Below are positions 24,879-33,922 of a stretch of DNA of 64,000 nt, in pieces (the first letter of the stretch is position 1; each line of letters begins with the position of its first letter). Made by a program: the position numbers and the translations under genes. The DNA lies in assembly GCF_017565305.1 (NCBI RefSeq), contig NZ_JAGEKP010000001.1, forward strand, positions 124,001 through 188,000, written 5' to 3'. The notes beneath the pieces were generated by a model that saw nothing but the letters and a program-made list of their open reading frames with translations, made no database searches and was not told the origin of the DNA. Origin of the DNA: Leifsonia sp. TF02-11. Its GTDB lineage: Bacteria; Actinomycetota; Actinomycetes; Actinomycetales; Microbacteriaceae.

Positions 24879-25073
24879 CTACTCCTGGAACACCCCCAGC
24901 ATCCGCTCCCGGTTGTCGCCGAGCGCTCGCTCGCACCCGGACGAGCAATGCACGTCCTGCGGCGCCGTGCGGAACCCGGTCTGACCGGGGGTGCCGAGCA
25001 TCTTGACCGTGCCGTCCATGCGCTTTCCGCAGATCGGGCAACTGGCCGAACGCAATTCGATCCTGATCGCCAT
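24879..25073 (-). CDS. Small zinc-ribbon-like protein
   Basis: A 64-residue protein with Cys pairs CPICGK near the start and HCSSGC near residue 43, suggesting one bound zinc. GTVKMLGTPGQTGFRTA lies between. Convergent with the DUF11 gene (17 bases apart). ATG 25073; the long upstream frame is only the shadow of the prsW gene. Function unknown. Confidence 0.7.
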   Translation of the reverse strand: MAIRIELRSASCPICGKRMDGTVKMLGTPGQTGFRTAPQDVHCSSGCERALGDNRERMLGVFQE

Positions 25074-25228
25074 GTGCCCACGGTAAGCCCGATTCTGACC
25101 CCCGAATGTGGGCCACGCTGCGGCGTGTGAGATCGATCGGGGATCGGCGTTGCCGTAGACACCGGAATCCTCATCTGACGCCGGCGTCGCGCGCCCTGGC
25201 GCCGTCACCGGCTCGCGGGCGCCACGGC

Positions 25229-25265
25229 GTGTCGCCCATTCTGGTGGAGGACGGGCGACACCGCG
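25229..25265 (+). promoter_or_regulatory. Stem-loop in the leader of the PrsW gene
   Basis: Perfect 9-bp arms GTGTCGCCC (25229-25237) and GGGCGACAC (25253-25261), loop of 15 bases, ending about 20 bases before GTG 25284. The right arm plus CGCG repeats exactly the 13-base motif at 23586-23598 in front of the PLDc_N gene. Confidence 0.55.
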
Positions 25266-25283
25266 GAAACGTAGGCTGACCGC

Positions 25284-26351
25284 GTGACCTACGCTCCACC
25301 ACTGCTGCCCCCGAGCGGCTGGTATCCCGACCCCTACGACCAGCGGATGCTGCGGTGGTGGAGCGGCGCCGAATGGACGGCTTACACCTATCCGGTCGTG
25401 CCCGTGCCTGTTCCCGTGCCCGCCCCGAAGCGGCGCGAGCCCCGCAAGTGGCTCGGCCGGTTCGGCGGGTGGATCATCGGGGCGGCCAGCCTGGGGATCT
25501 GGTTGTGGGTGTTCGGCTTCAGCCTCCTGTTCGCCGCGATCGCGCCGCACCTGCACGACGCGGGTCCGAGAGTGGTCTCGCCGTTCCTCCTGCTGACCGG
25601 CGCCGCGACCGTCGCCGTCGCGATCATCTACACGATGGCGTACAAGCTGCGCCCCGACGACAAGCTCTCCGTGCCCCGCCTCCTCCTCATCGCCGGACTG
25701 GGCGGCCTCGCGTCGACGCTGGTGGCGGCCCCGGCCAACACGCTGATCGACATCGCCAGCGGCGGGACCTCGACCCACCCCAGCGAGCTTTCGCTGATCC
25801 TGGCCGGAGTGGTCGAGGAGACCGCCAAGCTCGGCGCCGTGCTGCTCCTGGCCTGGAAGCTGCCGGTGAAGGACGCCAGGATCGGTCTCTTCGTCGGCGG
25901 TGCCGTCGGTCTCGGCTTCAGCGTGATCGAGAACGTCGGGTACCTGCTGGACGCGTTCGCCCGCGGCCAGGATGCCGACGGCAACGGCCTCGGCCTCTTC
26001 ATCGGCGTGACGATCGGTCGCCAGCTGACGGGGCCGTTCCTGCACCCGGTGTTCTCGGCGCTGCTCGCCGCAGCGGTATTCTCCGCGGCACGCCAGGGGC
26101 GCTTCCGCCTGTCGGTCGGTGCTGTCCTGGCGTACCTCGGCGTCGTCGCGGCCCACGGCGGCTTCGACGGGTTCATCGGGCTGATGCAGAGCCTGCCGGT
26201 GAGCCCCGTGGCGCGAGGCAGCCTCCTGTTGCTGTTCGAGTTCGTGTTCGTCGCCGCGAGCGGTGTCACGTGGCTGCTCATCGCCCGGCGCATCCGGCGG
26301 ACGGGGCGGGCGGCGCCGGTCGAGGGCGAGCCGGCGGCGCACCCGGTCTGA
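25284..26351 (+). CDS. PrsW family intramembrane metalloprotease with DUF2510 head
   Basis: A 355-residue protein. Residues 12-30 (GWYPDPYDQRMLRWWSGAEW) form a DUF2510 motif, followed by a Pro/Val linker and about eight membrane helices. Glu178-Glu179 in VVEETAKLG, FSVIENVGY and the later FLHPVFSAL and AHGGFDGF segments match the conserved Glu/His motifs of PrsW glutamic/metallo proteases, which cleave membrane-bound anti-sigma factors in Bacillus. It starts at GTG 25284. The local substrate is unknown; the propeller protein at 2916 is not adjacent. Confidence 0.88.
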   Translation: MTYAPPLLPPSGWYPDPYDQRMLRWWSGAEWTAYTYPVVPVPVPVPAPKRREPRKWLGRFGGWIIGAASLGIWLWVFGFSLLFAAIAPHLHDAGPRVVSPFLLLTGAATVAVAIIYTMAYKLRPDDKLSVPRLLLIAGLGGLASTLVAAPANTLIDIASGGTSTHPSELSLILAGVVEETAKLGAVLLLAWKLPVKDARIGLFVGGAVGLGFSVIENVGYLLDAFARGQDADGNGLGLFIGVTIGRQLTGPFLHPVFSALLAAAVFSAARQGRFRLSVGAVLAYLGVVAAHGGFDGFIGLMQSLPVSPVARGSLLLLFEFVFVAASGVTWLLIARRIRRTGRAAPVEGEPAAHPV

Positions 26352-26389
26352 CGGCCCCGGCCCGCCGCCCAGCCGCCCTGCCCGATCGG

Positions 26390-26992
26390 TCAGCTCCCGT
26401 CGCGCAGATCGCCGAGGGTGCGGCGTTCGAAGCGGAGCTGGTCGAAGGCGACCTCGCAGCCGTCGCCCACCGGGCTCTGCGCCTCGAAGCCGAGGCGGGC
26501 CGGCTCGTCGGTGTCGAGCGTGAACGCCCGCGCGAACCGCCACGAGCGCCCGTCGGTCGAGGCGTGGAACGCGAACATGCGTCCGACGCGGGACACGCGC
26601 AGCCACACGCTGTCGCCGTCGACGACCTCGCCGTTGGCGTCGTCGGAGGTACCGCGGGTGACCACGGAGACCACCATGCGCTCACCGGCGGGCGAGCGTT
26701 CGAAGCACAGCTTCGCCCAGTGCAGCTCGTCGACCCAGACGAGCAGGACGCCGGCATCGAAGGTGTCGCGGAAGCCGACCGACACCCGGGCTGACAGGAC
26801 GACGTCGCCCGCGCCGGGATCGCCGAGCGCCGTGACCGCGTTGAGCATCGACTCCGCCGCCACTCCCGAGGTCCCGCTCGGGTCGATGAAGAGGTCGGTT
26901 CGCGCAGGCGCGATCGCGGTCACCCGGTCGGTGCCGATCCGCCAGACGGTCGGGTCGGAGGGCTCGAGTGCGAGGTCGAAGGCATCGGTCAC
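26390..26992 (-). CDS. DUF1349 (concanavalin-like) protein
   Basis: A 200-residue beta-rich protein. FDAGVLLVWVDELHWAKLCFE and VWLRVSRVGRMFAFHASTDG are typical of DUF1349, a laminin-G/concanavalin-like lectin fold. No signal peptide is seen. GTG 26992 follows a G-rich ribosome site. It reads in the same direction as the amidohydrolase but is separated from it by a strong hairpin, so it is probably a separate transcript. Confidence 0.85.
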   Translation of the reverse strand: MTDAFDLALEPSDPTVWRIGTDRVTAIAPARTDLFIDPSGTSGVAAESMLNAVTALGDPGAGDVVLSARVSVGFRDTFDAGVLLVWVDELHWAKLCFERSPAGERMVVSVVTRGTSDDANGEVVDGDSVWLRVSRVGRMFAFHASTDGRSWRFARAFTLDTDEPARLGFEAQSPVGDGCEVAFDQLRFERRTLGDLRDGS

Positions 26993-27015
26993 CCCACCAC
27001 CCTGCCAGCTCGCAG

Positions 27016-27079
27016 CACCGAGACGTGAGCGAACGCGGGAATCCCTGTCGGATTTCCCGCGACTTCTCACGTCTCGGTG
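27016..27079. terminator. Nested inverted repeat at the amidohydrolase gene end
   Basis: Perfect 14-bp outer arms CACCGAGACGTGAG (27016-27029) and CTCACGTCTCGGTG (27066-27079), with an inner GCGGGAA/TTCCCGC stem. The right arm overlaps the last codons and stop of the amidohydrolase. CGAGACGTGAG recurs in the hairpin at 46904-46965. No T-run. Confidence 0.72.
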
Positions 27080-28713
27080 GCGCGGTAGACGGAGCGGCCG
27101 GCGGCCCAGGTCTCGGCGACGCGGGCGGTGTCGAGGCCGTCGCCGCTCGAGATGTCGCGGTCGAGGAGGACCAGGTCGGCGGCGAGCCCTGCCTCCAGCC
27201 GACCGGTCGTGCTCTCCAACCGCCCGACCCACGCGGCCGTGCCCGTGTACGCGTCGAGCACGGTGGCGAACGGCAGCGCCTCGGTGGCCAGCAGCGGGTC
27301 GGTGAGCGCGCGTCCGGTCGCGTGCGGATCGGTGGAGGGTGCGAGCCGGGTGGTGCCGGTGTGCATCGCCCAGAGCGGGTTCGGGTCGGAGACCGGCCAG
27401 TCGCTACCGGCGACGATACGGGCGCCGTTGGCGCGGAGCGTCTCGAACGGGAAGTGCCGCTTCGCCCGGTCGTCGCCCATCATCGGCAGCTTGCGCTCGA
27501 CGATCTCGATGTCGGTGCGCGCCCAGAGCAGTTGCGCGTTCACGGTGACGTCGAGCGCCGCGAACCGGTCGAGGTCGGCGGTGTCGACCACGTCGAGGTG
27601 CGCGAGCTGGTGGCGTCCTCCCGTCGAGCCGTTGCGGGCGCGAGCGCGGGCCACCGCGTCGAGGCACTCCCGCACGGCCCGGTCGCCGACGGCGTGCAGG
27701 TGCACGTCGAAACCGCGGGCGTCGAGCTCGGCGACGATCGTCGCGAGCTCGTCCGGTGGGAGGAACGAGTCGCCGCGCACGCCGGGGGCGTCGGTGTAGT
27801 CGTCGAGGAGGGCGGCGGTGTGGTTCTCGATCATGCCGTCCTGCATGATCTTGACCACGTGGGCCGAGATCCGCTCGGCGCGGGCGACACGCGTCCGCCT
27901 GGCTTCGAGCTCGGCGATCTGCTCGAGTCCGCGATCACGGTCCCACCACTGGCACAGCACCACCCGCGCGGTGAGAGCGCCCCGGGCCTCCAGGCTCAGG
28001 TAGGCGTCGAACGCGTCGGGGCCGAGCTCGCTCGTTCCGACGGCGGCGTCGTGCCAGGTCGTGACGCCCACCGAGTGCAGGCGGCGCTGCGCGGCGAGGA
28101 TGGCATCCTCCAAGAATCCGGGCACGGGCTCCGGGAGGATCGGTTCCAGAGCCTGCATCGCCGTGTCGAGGAGCACCCCGGTGAGCCCGCCCCGCTCGTC
28201 GCGCACGAAATGCCCGCCCAGCGGATCGGCGACCTCGGCTCCGATGCCGGCGGCCTCCAGCGCCCGCGTGTTCACCCAGACGCCGTGGCCGTCGTGGCTG
28301 GTGAGGACCGCCGGCCGGTCGGGAACGACGGCGTCGAGGAGGGCGCGCGTCGGAAGGCCGCCGGGGAAGACGTCGCCGTACCAGCCGACCCCGACGACGG
28401 TGCCGAGCTCGGGATGCGCGTCGGCGTGATCGGCGATGATCCTCAGGTACGCGTCGGCGTCATGGACCGGCATGAGGTCGATGCCGAGCAGCGAGCTCCC
28501 GGCCATCGGCGGGTGCACGTGCGTGTCGTGGAAGCCGGGGAGCAGCGAGGCGCCGGCGGCGTCGCGCACCTCGGCGCCGGGCTCCCGCAGGGCGGCGACA
28601 TCGGCGTCGGGACCGACCGCCGCGATGACGCCGTCGCGGACGAGCACGCCGCCGTCCTGCCAGCGCCCGTCGCCGAGGGCGAGGCGGGCGTTCGTGATGT
28701 GCAGACTCGTCAT
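27067..28713 (-). CDS. Amidohydrolase 3 (YtcJ-like) family protein
   Basis: A 548-residue metal-dependent hydrolase. The first metal motif is HDTHVHPP (about 62-69), later HLHAVGD and HLDVVD provide further His ligands and AGSDWPV the metal Asp. Family members hydrolyse N-acyl, cyclic amide or formamide substrates. ATG 28713 begins the N-terminal beta-sandwich (MTSLHITNARLALGDG). It lies downstream of the LysR gene on the same strand and may act with the permease and GMC oxidase on the other side. A paralogue begins at 63292. Confidence 0.88.
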   Translation of the reverse strand: MTSLHITNARLALGDGRWQDGGVLVRDGVIAAVGPDADVAALREPGAEVRDAAGASLLPGFHDTHVHPPMAGSSLLGIDLMPVHDADAYLRIIADHADAHPELGTVVGVGWYGDVFPGGLPTRALLDAVVPDRPAVLTSHDGHGVWVNTRALEAAGIGAEVADPLGGHFVRDERGGLTGVLLDTAMQALEPILPEPVPGFLEDAILAAQRRLHSVGVTTWHDAAVGTSELGPDAFDAYLSLEARGALTARVVLCQWWDRDRGLEQIAELEARRTRVARAERISAHVVKIMQDGMIENHTAALLDDYTDAPGVRGDSFLPPDELATIVAELDARGFDVHLHAVGDRAVRECLDAVARARARNGSTGGRHQLAHLDVVDTADLDRFAALDVTVNAQLLWARTDIEIVERKLPMMGDDRAKRHFPFETLRANGARIVAGSDWPVSDPNPLWAMHTGTTRLAPSTDPHATGRALTDPLLATEALPFATVLDAYTGTAAWVGRLESTTGRLEAGLAADLVLLDRDISSGDGLDTARVAETWAAGRSVYRATET

Positions 28714-28809
28714 CGGCGTCCCTTCGCGTATCCGCCCAGTCTCGGGTGGTGGAACGGAATCACGCAAATAGCTTCGACTGGACTACCTCATCAGCACGTT
28801 TGATGCAGC

Positions 28810-29745
28810 TCACGGCCGCGACGGAGCAGGGTTCAGCGACTCCGCCACCACCTGCGCCGCGATGTCGCCGACCGCGCGCGCCCGCGCCGTCGCCCGCACC
28901 GAGCGCATCGCGGCGAGAACGACCGGTAGCGCCGGCACGCTGTCGGCGATCGGGAGGGCCGCCACCCGCTCGCCGTCGTAGCTGAGGTCGTGCTGCGGGC
29001 GCTGGTTGAGGATCGAGAAGCCGTGGCCGTGCGCGACGAAGGCGCGGACCGTCTCATAGTTCAGCGACCGGTGCCGGATCTCCGGCTGCAGGCCGGCGCC
29101 GGCGAGGATGCCGAGGAAGTACTCGCGGCTGTGCGGCAGATCGAGCAGGATCATCGGCTCGCGCGAGAGCTCGCGCAGGAACACCTGCTGCGACGCCGCC
29201 AGCGGATGGTCGGCCGGCACGATGACGTGCGGGGGAGCGTCCGACAGCACCGCTGTGCGGATGTCGTTGCCGAAGCCGAAGTCGTAGCCGATCAGGAGCT
29301 CGACGCGACCGCTGCGCAGCGCCGCCCTGGCGCCGTCGGTGTCGAGCTCGTCGACCTCGATGTCGAGGTAGGGGTGCTCCGCGCGCACGCGGCTGACGAT
29401 CGCGGGGAGGACGAAGGGCGCGAGCGTGACGAAGCAGCCGATCCGGATGGTGCCGCGCACCTGGTTGTCGATGCCGCGCGCGGTGTCCAGCGCCTCCTCC
29501 AGGTTGAGCAGGAGCGCTCGGGCGTCGCCGAGGAACTGCCGCCCGGCCGGGGTCAACGTCAGACCGCGGGAGCGCTGCCGGATGAAGAGCTGCGCACCGA
29601 CCTGCTGCTCCAGCTGCGCGATGGCCGACGAGACGGCGGACTGCGCGACGAACAGCTCCTCTGCGGCACGGGTCATCGAGAGGTGTGTCGCCGCCTCGAT
29701 GAAGTAACGCAACTGCGCGAGCGTGACATCCGGTTTCTTGCTCAT
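28810..29745 (-). CDS. LysR family transcriptional regulator
   Basis: A 311-residue activator-type regulator with an N-terminal winged helix-turn-helix (residues 8-65, LRYFIEAATHLSMTRAAEEL) and a two-lobed effector domain. It is divergent from the NCS1 permease/GMC oxidase pair (149-base gap) and upstream of the amidohydrolase in the same direction, which makes it the likely local regulator of both. Confidence 0.92.
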   Translation of the reverse strand: MSKKPDVTLAQLRYFIEAATHLSMTRAAEELFVAQSAVSSAIAQLEQQVGAQLFIRQRSRGLTLTPAGRQFLGDARALLLNLEEALDTARGIDNQVRGTIRIGCFVTLAPFVLPAIVSRVRAEHPYLDIEVDELDTDGARAALRSGRVELLIGYDFGFGNDIRTAVLSDAPPHVIVPADHPLAASQQVFLRELSREPMILLDLPHSREYFLGILAGAGLQPEIRHRSLNYETVRAFVAHGHGFSILNQRPQHDLSYDGERVAALPIADSVPALPVVLAAMRSVRATARARAVGDIAAQVVAESLNPAPSRP

Positions 29746-29893
29746 CGGCGACCTCCGGTTACGGTGGTGTTTCGGCTCTGTTTCCTCCGGCGCGGTATCT
29801 CCCGAAGTGATGCAGTGCTTCAGGCAACCTTAGTTGATTGATGCGGAAAAGCAGCAGATGCTTCTATGCCAAGCGACAACGAGGAGCACACCC

Positions 29894-31339
29894 ATGAGCA
29901 CTGAGGCCCGCAGCGACGCCCTCGGCGTCGAGACCCGCACCATCGACTACATCCCCGAGAACGAGCGTCACGGCAAAGCCCGCAACCTGTTCACCATCTG
30001 GTTCGGCGGCAACATCATGATGCTGTCCATCGCGACGGGCCTGCTGGCCACCGCCGTCTACGGCCTGCCGATCTGGGCGGCGATCGTCGCGCTGGTCGTC
30101 GGCAACCTGATCGGCGGTGTCGTGATGGCCCTGCACGCGGCGCAGGGCCCGCAGATGGGCGTGCCGCAGATGCTGCAGACGCGGGCGCAGTTCGGGTCGT
30201 ACGGCAGCCTCCTGGTCGTCATCATCGTGGTCGGGATGTACGTGGCGTTCTTCGCCTCCAACGTGATCCTCGGCGGCCAGGCGCTCGACTCGCTGACGCA
30301 CCTCGGCGCCTTCTGGTCGACGGTGGTCGTCGGACTCATCAGCGTCTTCGGCGCCGTGTTCGGCTACCGCCTCCTGCACGTCTTCGGCACGGTGATGAGC
30401 GTCGTCGCCGGCCTGACCATCGCGCTCGTCTTCATCTACATCTTCGCCGCCGGCACGCTTCCGGCGAGCGCCCTCGGCTACGGCTCGGTGACCGCCACCG
30501 GCATCATGGGCACGATCTCGGTCGCGGCGCTCTGGCAGATCGCCTACGCACCCTACGTGTCGGACTACACGCGCTACATGCCGAAGGACACCGGGGTGCG
30601 TGCGGCGTTCTGGGCGACGTTCGCCGGCTGCGTCCTGGGGTCGGTCATCCCGATGGTGCTCGGCTCGGTCGTCGGAGCCGCCTTTCCGAAAGACGACGTC
30701 GCGACGGGCCTGAGCGCTCTCATCCCCGGGATCGCCGGGCTGGCCATGCTCGTCTTCGGCGTCGGCATCAGCGTCAGCAACGGGATGAACCTCTACTGCG
30801 GCAGCCTCGCGATCATCACGATCGGGCAGACGCTGTTCCCGAAGTGGATCCCGCGGGCCGTCACCCGCGGCGCCATCGCGGTCATCCTGTTCGTCGTCGC
30901 GCTCGTGCTCGGGTTCGCGTTCTCGGCCAACTTCCTGGTGAACCTGTCGAACCTGATGATCCTGCTGCTGTGCGTGCTCATCCCGTGGACCGCCGTCAAC
31001 CTGGTCGACTACTACGCCGTCAAGCACGGCAAGTACGACATCGCCTCACTGTTCCGGCAGGACGGCGGCATCTACGGCCGGGTCAACCGCAACGCGGTGA
31101 TCTGCTACGTGCTCGGCATCCTCGTGCAGCTGCCGTTCCTCAGCACCGCCTTCTACACCGGCCCGATCGCGACGGCCCTCGGCGGTGTCGACATCTCGTG
31201 GATCGTCGGTCTCGCCGTGATCTGCCCGCTCTACTACGCGCTCATGAAGTGGGCGCCGTCGAAGCCGCCGGTGCTCGCCGCCGCCGACGCGGCCGCCACC
31301 CCGCTCGCCCCGACCATCGGAACCGCAGGAGCAGAATGA
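29894..31339 (+). CDS. NCS1 family cytosine/purine-type permease
   Basis: A 481-residue transporter with about 12 membrane helices. The family pattern is visible in NLFTIWFGGNIMMLSIATG and in YAPYVSDYTRYMP, a classic NCS1 segment. It would take up a nucleobase, allantoin, hydantoin or similar ring compound with cations. ATG 29894 has GAGGAG about seven bases upstream. It overlaps the GMC oxidase gene by four bases (ATGA), so the imported compound or its alcohol product may be the oxidase substrate. Confidence 0.92.
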   Translation: MSTEARSDALGVETRTIDYIPENERHGKARNLFTIWFGGNIMMLSIATGLLATAVYGLPIWAAIVALVVGNLIGGVVMALHAAQGPQMGVPQMLQTRAQFGSYGSLLVVIIVVGMYVAFFASNVILGGQALDSLTHLGAFWSTVVVGLISVFGAVFGYRLLHVFGTVMSVVAGLTIALVFIYIFAAGTLPASALGYGSVTATGIMGTISVAALWQIAYAPYVSDYTRYMPKDTGVRAAFWATFAGCVLGSVIPMVLGSVVGAAFPKDDVATGLSALIPGIAGLAMLVFGVGISVSNGMNLYCGSLAIITIGQTLFPKWIPRAVTRGAIAVILFVVALVLGFAFSANFLVNLSNLMILLLCVLIPWTAVNLVDYYAVKHGKYDIASLFRQDGGIYGRVNRNAVICYVLGILVQLPFLSTAFYTGPIATALGGVDISWIVGLAVICPLYYALMKWAPSKPPVLAAADAAATPLAPTIGTAGAE

Positions 31340-32904
31340 CCGCCAGCACCGCCAGCACCACCGCCGCCGCCGCCGAGTACGACTACGTCGTGGTCGGCGG
31401 CGGCACCGCGGGCGGCATCGTCGCCGCGCGCCTCTCCGAGGATCCGTCCGTCACCGTCGGCCTCCTGGAGTGGGGGCCGAGCGACCGCGACGAGGGCAGG
31501 GCCCGGTCGATCCGGCGCTGGGAGGAGATGATCGAGAGCGAGTACGACCTCGACTATCGCAGCGTGCCGCAGGAGCGGGGCAACTCGACCATCCGGCAGT
31601 CGCGCATGCGGATCCTCGGCGGCTGCTCGACGGCGAACACCATGATCGCCTGGCGGCCGCCCGCCTCCGACCTCGACGAATGGGTCGCGGCCGGGGCCAC
31701 CGGGTGGGATGCCGCGAGCTTCCAGCCCTACTACGACCGGTTGCGCATCCCCATCCACCCCGTGGGCCGACCGGATCGGAACCCGTTCGTCGCCGATGTC
31801 GTCGCGTCCGCCGTCGCTGCCCTCGACCTCCCCCGGCAGGAGCGCTGGAACGACGGTCGCACCGATACGCTCGCGCGCGGCGCCGGCTTCTTCGAGGTCG
31901 GCTACGACCCGCAGACCAACGTGCGCGGGTCGAGCTCGATCCACTACCTCCACGACGTCATGGACGACCGGGCATCGCTGGACGTGATCACCGGCGCCCG
32001 CGCCGAGCGGGTGGTCGTCGAAGGCGGCCGTGCGGTCGCCGTGGTCTACCGCTCGGCGGACGGCGAGCTGCACACCGTGCGTGCCCGTCGCGAGATCGTC
32101 CTCGCCTGCGGGGCGATCGACACACCGCGGCTGCTGCTGCTCTCGGGAATCGGCCCGGCCTCTGTGCTGGAGGCGGCCGGAGTGGCGGTCGTGCTGGACT
32201 TGCCGGGCGTGGGGGAGAACCTCCAGGACCACGCCGAAGGACTCGTGGTGTGGGAGGCTTTGTCGGCCCCGCCCGCGATCTCGGCCTCCGGCTGGGATGC
32301 CGGCGCGATGGTCGGCGTCGACGGCGACCCGACCAAGGCGGACGTGCTGATGCACTTCCCGGTCGAGCCGGTCGTCGACCACCCGCGGGCACGCGGGGTG
32401 TCGTTCCCGTCGACGATCGTCGCGATCGCGCCGAACGTGGCGAAGCCGCACAGCCGCGGCCGGGTCACCATCGCCTCCGCCGACCCGGACGAGCCGCCGG
32501 TGATCGACTACCGCTACTTCACCGACGCCGCGGGCCACGACGAGCGGATGCTCGTCGCCGGCGTGCGCCTGGCCCGGCGGATCGCCGAGGCCGAGCCGAT
32601 GCGCAGCCACCTGGTGCGCGAGGTCTTCCCCGGACCCGACGTGCAGACCGACGAGGAGCTCTCGGCGGTGCAGCGCGACATCCACCAGACCGTCTACCAC
32701 GTGAGCGGCACCTGCCGGATCGGCGCCGCCGACGACGCGCTCGCGGTGGTGGACCCGTCGCTCCGGGTGCGGGGGATCGACGGGCTGCGGATCGCGGACG
32801 CGTCGGTGTTCCCGACGCTGACCTCGGTGAACCCGGTCATCACGGTGATGATGGTGGCGGAGCGGGCGGCGGAGTTGATCGCGGCGCGGGAAATGCAAGT
32901 GTAG
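31336..32904 (+). CDS. GMC family FAD-dependent oxidoreductase
   Basis: A 522-residue flavoenzyme. The FAD-binding GGGTAGG motif is near residues 21-27 (YDYVVVGGGTAGG). GMC signatures include ILGGCSTANTMI and the C-terminal catalytic pair His (YHVSGTCRIG) and Asn (SVNPVITVMMVAERAAE). It oxidises an alcohol (choline/glucose-oxidase superfamily). It is translationally coupled to the NCS1 permease. The substrate is unknown. Confidence 0.93.
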   Translation: MTASTASTTAAAAEYDYVVVGGGTAGGIVAARLSEDPSVTVGLLEWGPSDRDEGRARSIRRWEEMIESEYDLDYRSVPQERGNSTIRQSRMRILGGCSTANTMIAWRPPASDLDEWVAAGATGWDAASFQPYYDRLRIPIHPVGRPDRNPFVADVVASAVAALDLPRQERWNDGRTDTLARGAGFFEVGYDPQTNVRGSSSIHYLHDVMDDRASLDVITGARAERVVVEGGRAVAVVYRSADGELHTVRARREIVLACGAIDTPRLLLLSGIGPASVLEAAGVAVVLDLPGVGENLQDHAEGLVVWEALSAPPAISASGWDAGAMVGVDGDPTKADVLMHFPVEPVVDHPRARGVSFPSTIVAIAPNVAKPHSRGRVTIASADPDEPPVIDYRYFTDAAGHDERMLVAGVRLARRIAEAEPMRSHLVREVFPGPDVQTDEELSAVQRDIHQTVYHVSGTCRIGAADDALAVVDPSLRVRGIDGLRIADASVFPTLTSVNPVITVMMVAERAAELIAAREMQV

Positions 32905-32937
32905 GAACCGGGTTGGTGGCGCCCCTTCTCGATCTGT

Positions 32938-32973
32938 GAAATGCTGCATTTCTGTGCAACCGAGTGTTGCGCA
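32938..32973. promoter_or_regulatory. Paired inverted repeats upstream of the peptide-exporter operon
   Basis: A perfect 15-bp palindrome GAAATGC-T-GCATTTC (32938-32952) is followed at once by TGTGCAAC (32953-32960) and GTTGCGCA (32966-32973), a 7-of-8 inverted repeat. Both lie 40-75 bases before the first gene of the operon. They look like operator sites for an unlinked regulator. Confidence 0.55.
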
Positions 32974-33012
32974 GGAAGCGGAAGAACATCACAGTTCGGG
33001 GACACTCTGAAG

Positions 33013-33306
33013 TTGAAGAAGACTCGTGCACGCGCCATTCTGAGCGCGGCAGCGCTGCTCACCGTTGCGGGAGGGGTGGTGGCGACGTCGGTTCCGGCGA
33101 GCGCGGCACTCACACACACGCAACGCGTCGGAGTGCTCTATACCAGCAAGATCTATCACTACGCCGATTCGTTCGGGCAGATCCGGCACTACGTGGTTGC
33201 GCAGGGCAGGACCATCCACGCAAACTGGGCCCGTCCGAGTGTTTGGTCGGATCAGGGTCTGAGCTACGCCGGAATCACGTCCTACGGCGTCAACGGAACC
33301 CCGTAA
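33013..33306 (+). CDS. Small Sec-secreted peptide, first gene of the exporter operon
   Basis: A 97-residue precursor. From TTG 33013 the N-terminus is a textbook Sec signal: KKTRAR, a hydrophobic core and an ASA cleavage site near residue 33. The predicted mature peptide is about 65 residues, starts LTHTQRVGV, has no Cys and is rich in Tyr, His and Trp (YHYADSF, HANWARP). An upstream ATG (32941) in the same frame would spoil the signal peptide. It is followed within 11 bases by a lipoprotein and an adaptor-ATPase-permease exporter. It resembles a bacteriocin or signal peptide precursor by context only; I do not recognise the family. Confidence 0.65.
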   Translation: MKKTRARAILSAAALLTVAGGVVATSVPASAALTHTQRVGVLYTSKIYHYADSFGQIRHYVVAQGRTIHANWARPSVWSDQGLSYAGITSYGVNGTP

Positions 33307-33316
33307 GGGCCACTCG

Positions 33317-33922
33317 TTGGCTTACACGTCACTCGTCCGCGCGGCAGTGGTGGCATTTGCCGTCACTGCCGCGTTGTCGGGTTGTTCGGAGACCTCCTCG
33401 TCGCCAGACGGAGTGGGTCCGTCGGCCGGGGTCTACACCGGCCCTGTGCCAGCGTTTTCGGGACCGTGGGCGTCAGAGTTCGCAGCGGCGTTTCGTTCTA
33501 CCAAAAGTGAAGTAGTCCACGCGATTCTTGAGAAGGGATCAATCACTGACCAGGATTACGCCGAGGTGAGCAGCGCCTATGTCAGGTGCATGGCGAACAA
33601 GGGTTTCACGGCGACAATTACCGGGCCAGCGGGTGAGGGAACCGTGGACGCAGGCGAGGAGAGCTTTGAAGCCGAAGCTGAGTGCAATGCCGACCTCTCT
33701 GTCATTGCAATGCTGAGAGGAGCCATCCTCCGCAACCCGGACCATCGCGACGAGGAAGAGATCGTCGCAGCCTGTCTCGTAGCCAAGAAAGTGGCGCCGC
33801 CCGGCTACGCCAAGCGGGATTACGAAGCGGATCTCCAGTCCCAGAAATTCCCATATAGCATCGATGACCCGGGCTTCTCGGCGTGCGTCAACGACCCGCT
33901 CGGTCTGGCGTCCGGACGGTGA
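33317..33922 (+). CDS. Lipoprotein of the exporter operon
   Basis: A 201-residue lipoprotein from TTG 33317 with AAGGG upstream. The lipobox is LSGC (Cys at about residue 23), followed by a Ser-rich linker and a mostly helical outside domain. The outside domain has conserved-looking Cys residues in YVRCMANKGF, AECNADL, AACLVAKK and SACVNDP. Such Cys-containing lipoproteins accompany adaptor/ABC operons in actinomycetes. The stop overlaps the adaptor start by four bases (GTGA). It may be an immunity or docking protein; this is inference. Confidence 0.7.
   Translation: MAYTSLVRAAVVAFAVTAALSGCSETSSSPDGVGPSAGVYTGPVPAFSGPWASEFAAAFRSTKSEVVHAILEKGSITDQDYAEVSSAYVRCMANKGFTATITGPAGEGTVDAGEESFEAEAECNADLSVIAMLRGAILRNPDHRDEEEIVAACLVAKKVAPPGYAKRDYEADLQSQKFPYSIDDPGFSACVNDPLGLASGR

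Noticed and set aside
24879-26606. A 575-codon minus-strand protein
   Set aside because: Only the final 64 codons look like a protein (zinc-ribbon). The rest is antisense to the PrsW gene.
33013-33306. Lactococcin 972-type bacteriocin
   Set aside because: The size and nearby ABC genes are suggestive, but the mature peptide lacks the pattern I know for that family and the exporter is MacAB/YknXYZ-like. Left as unknown peptide.
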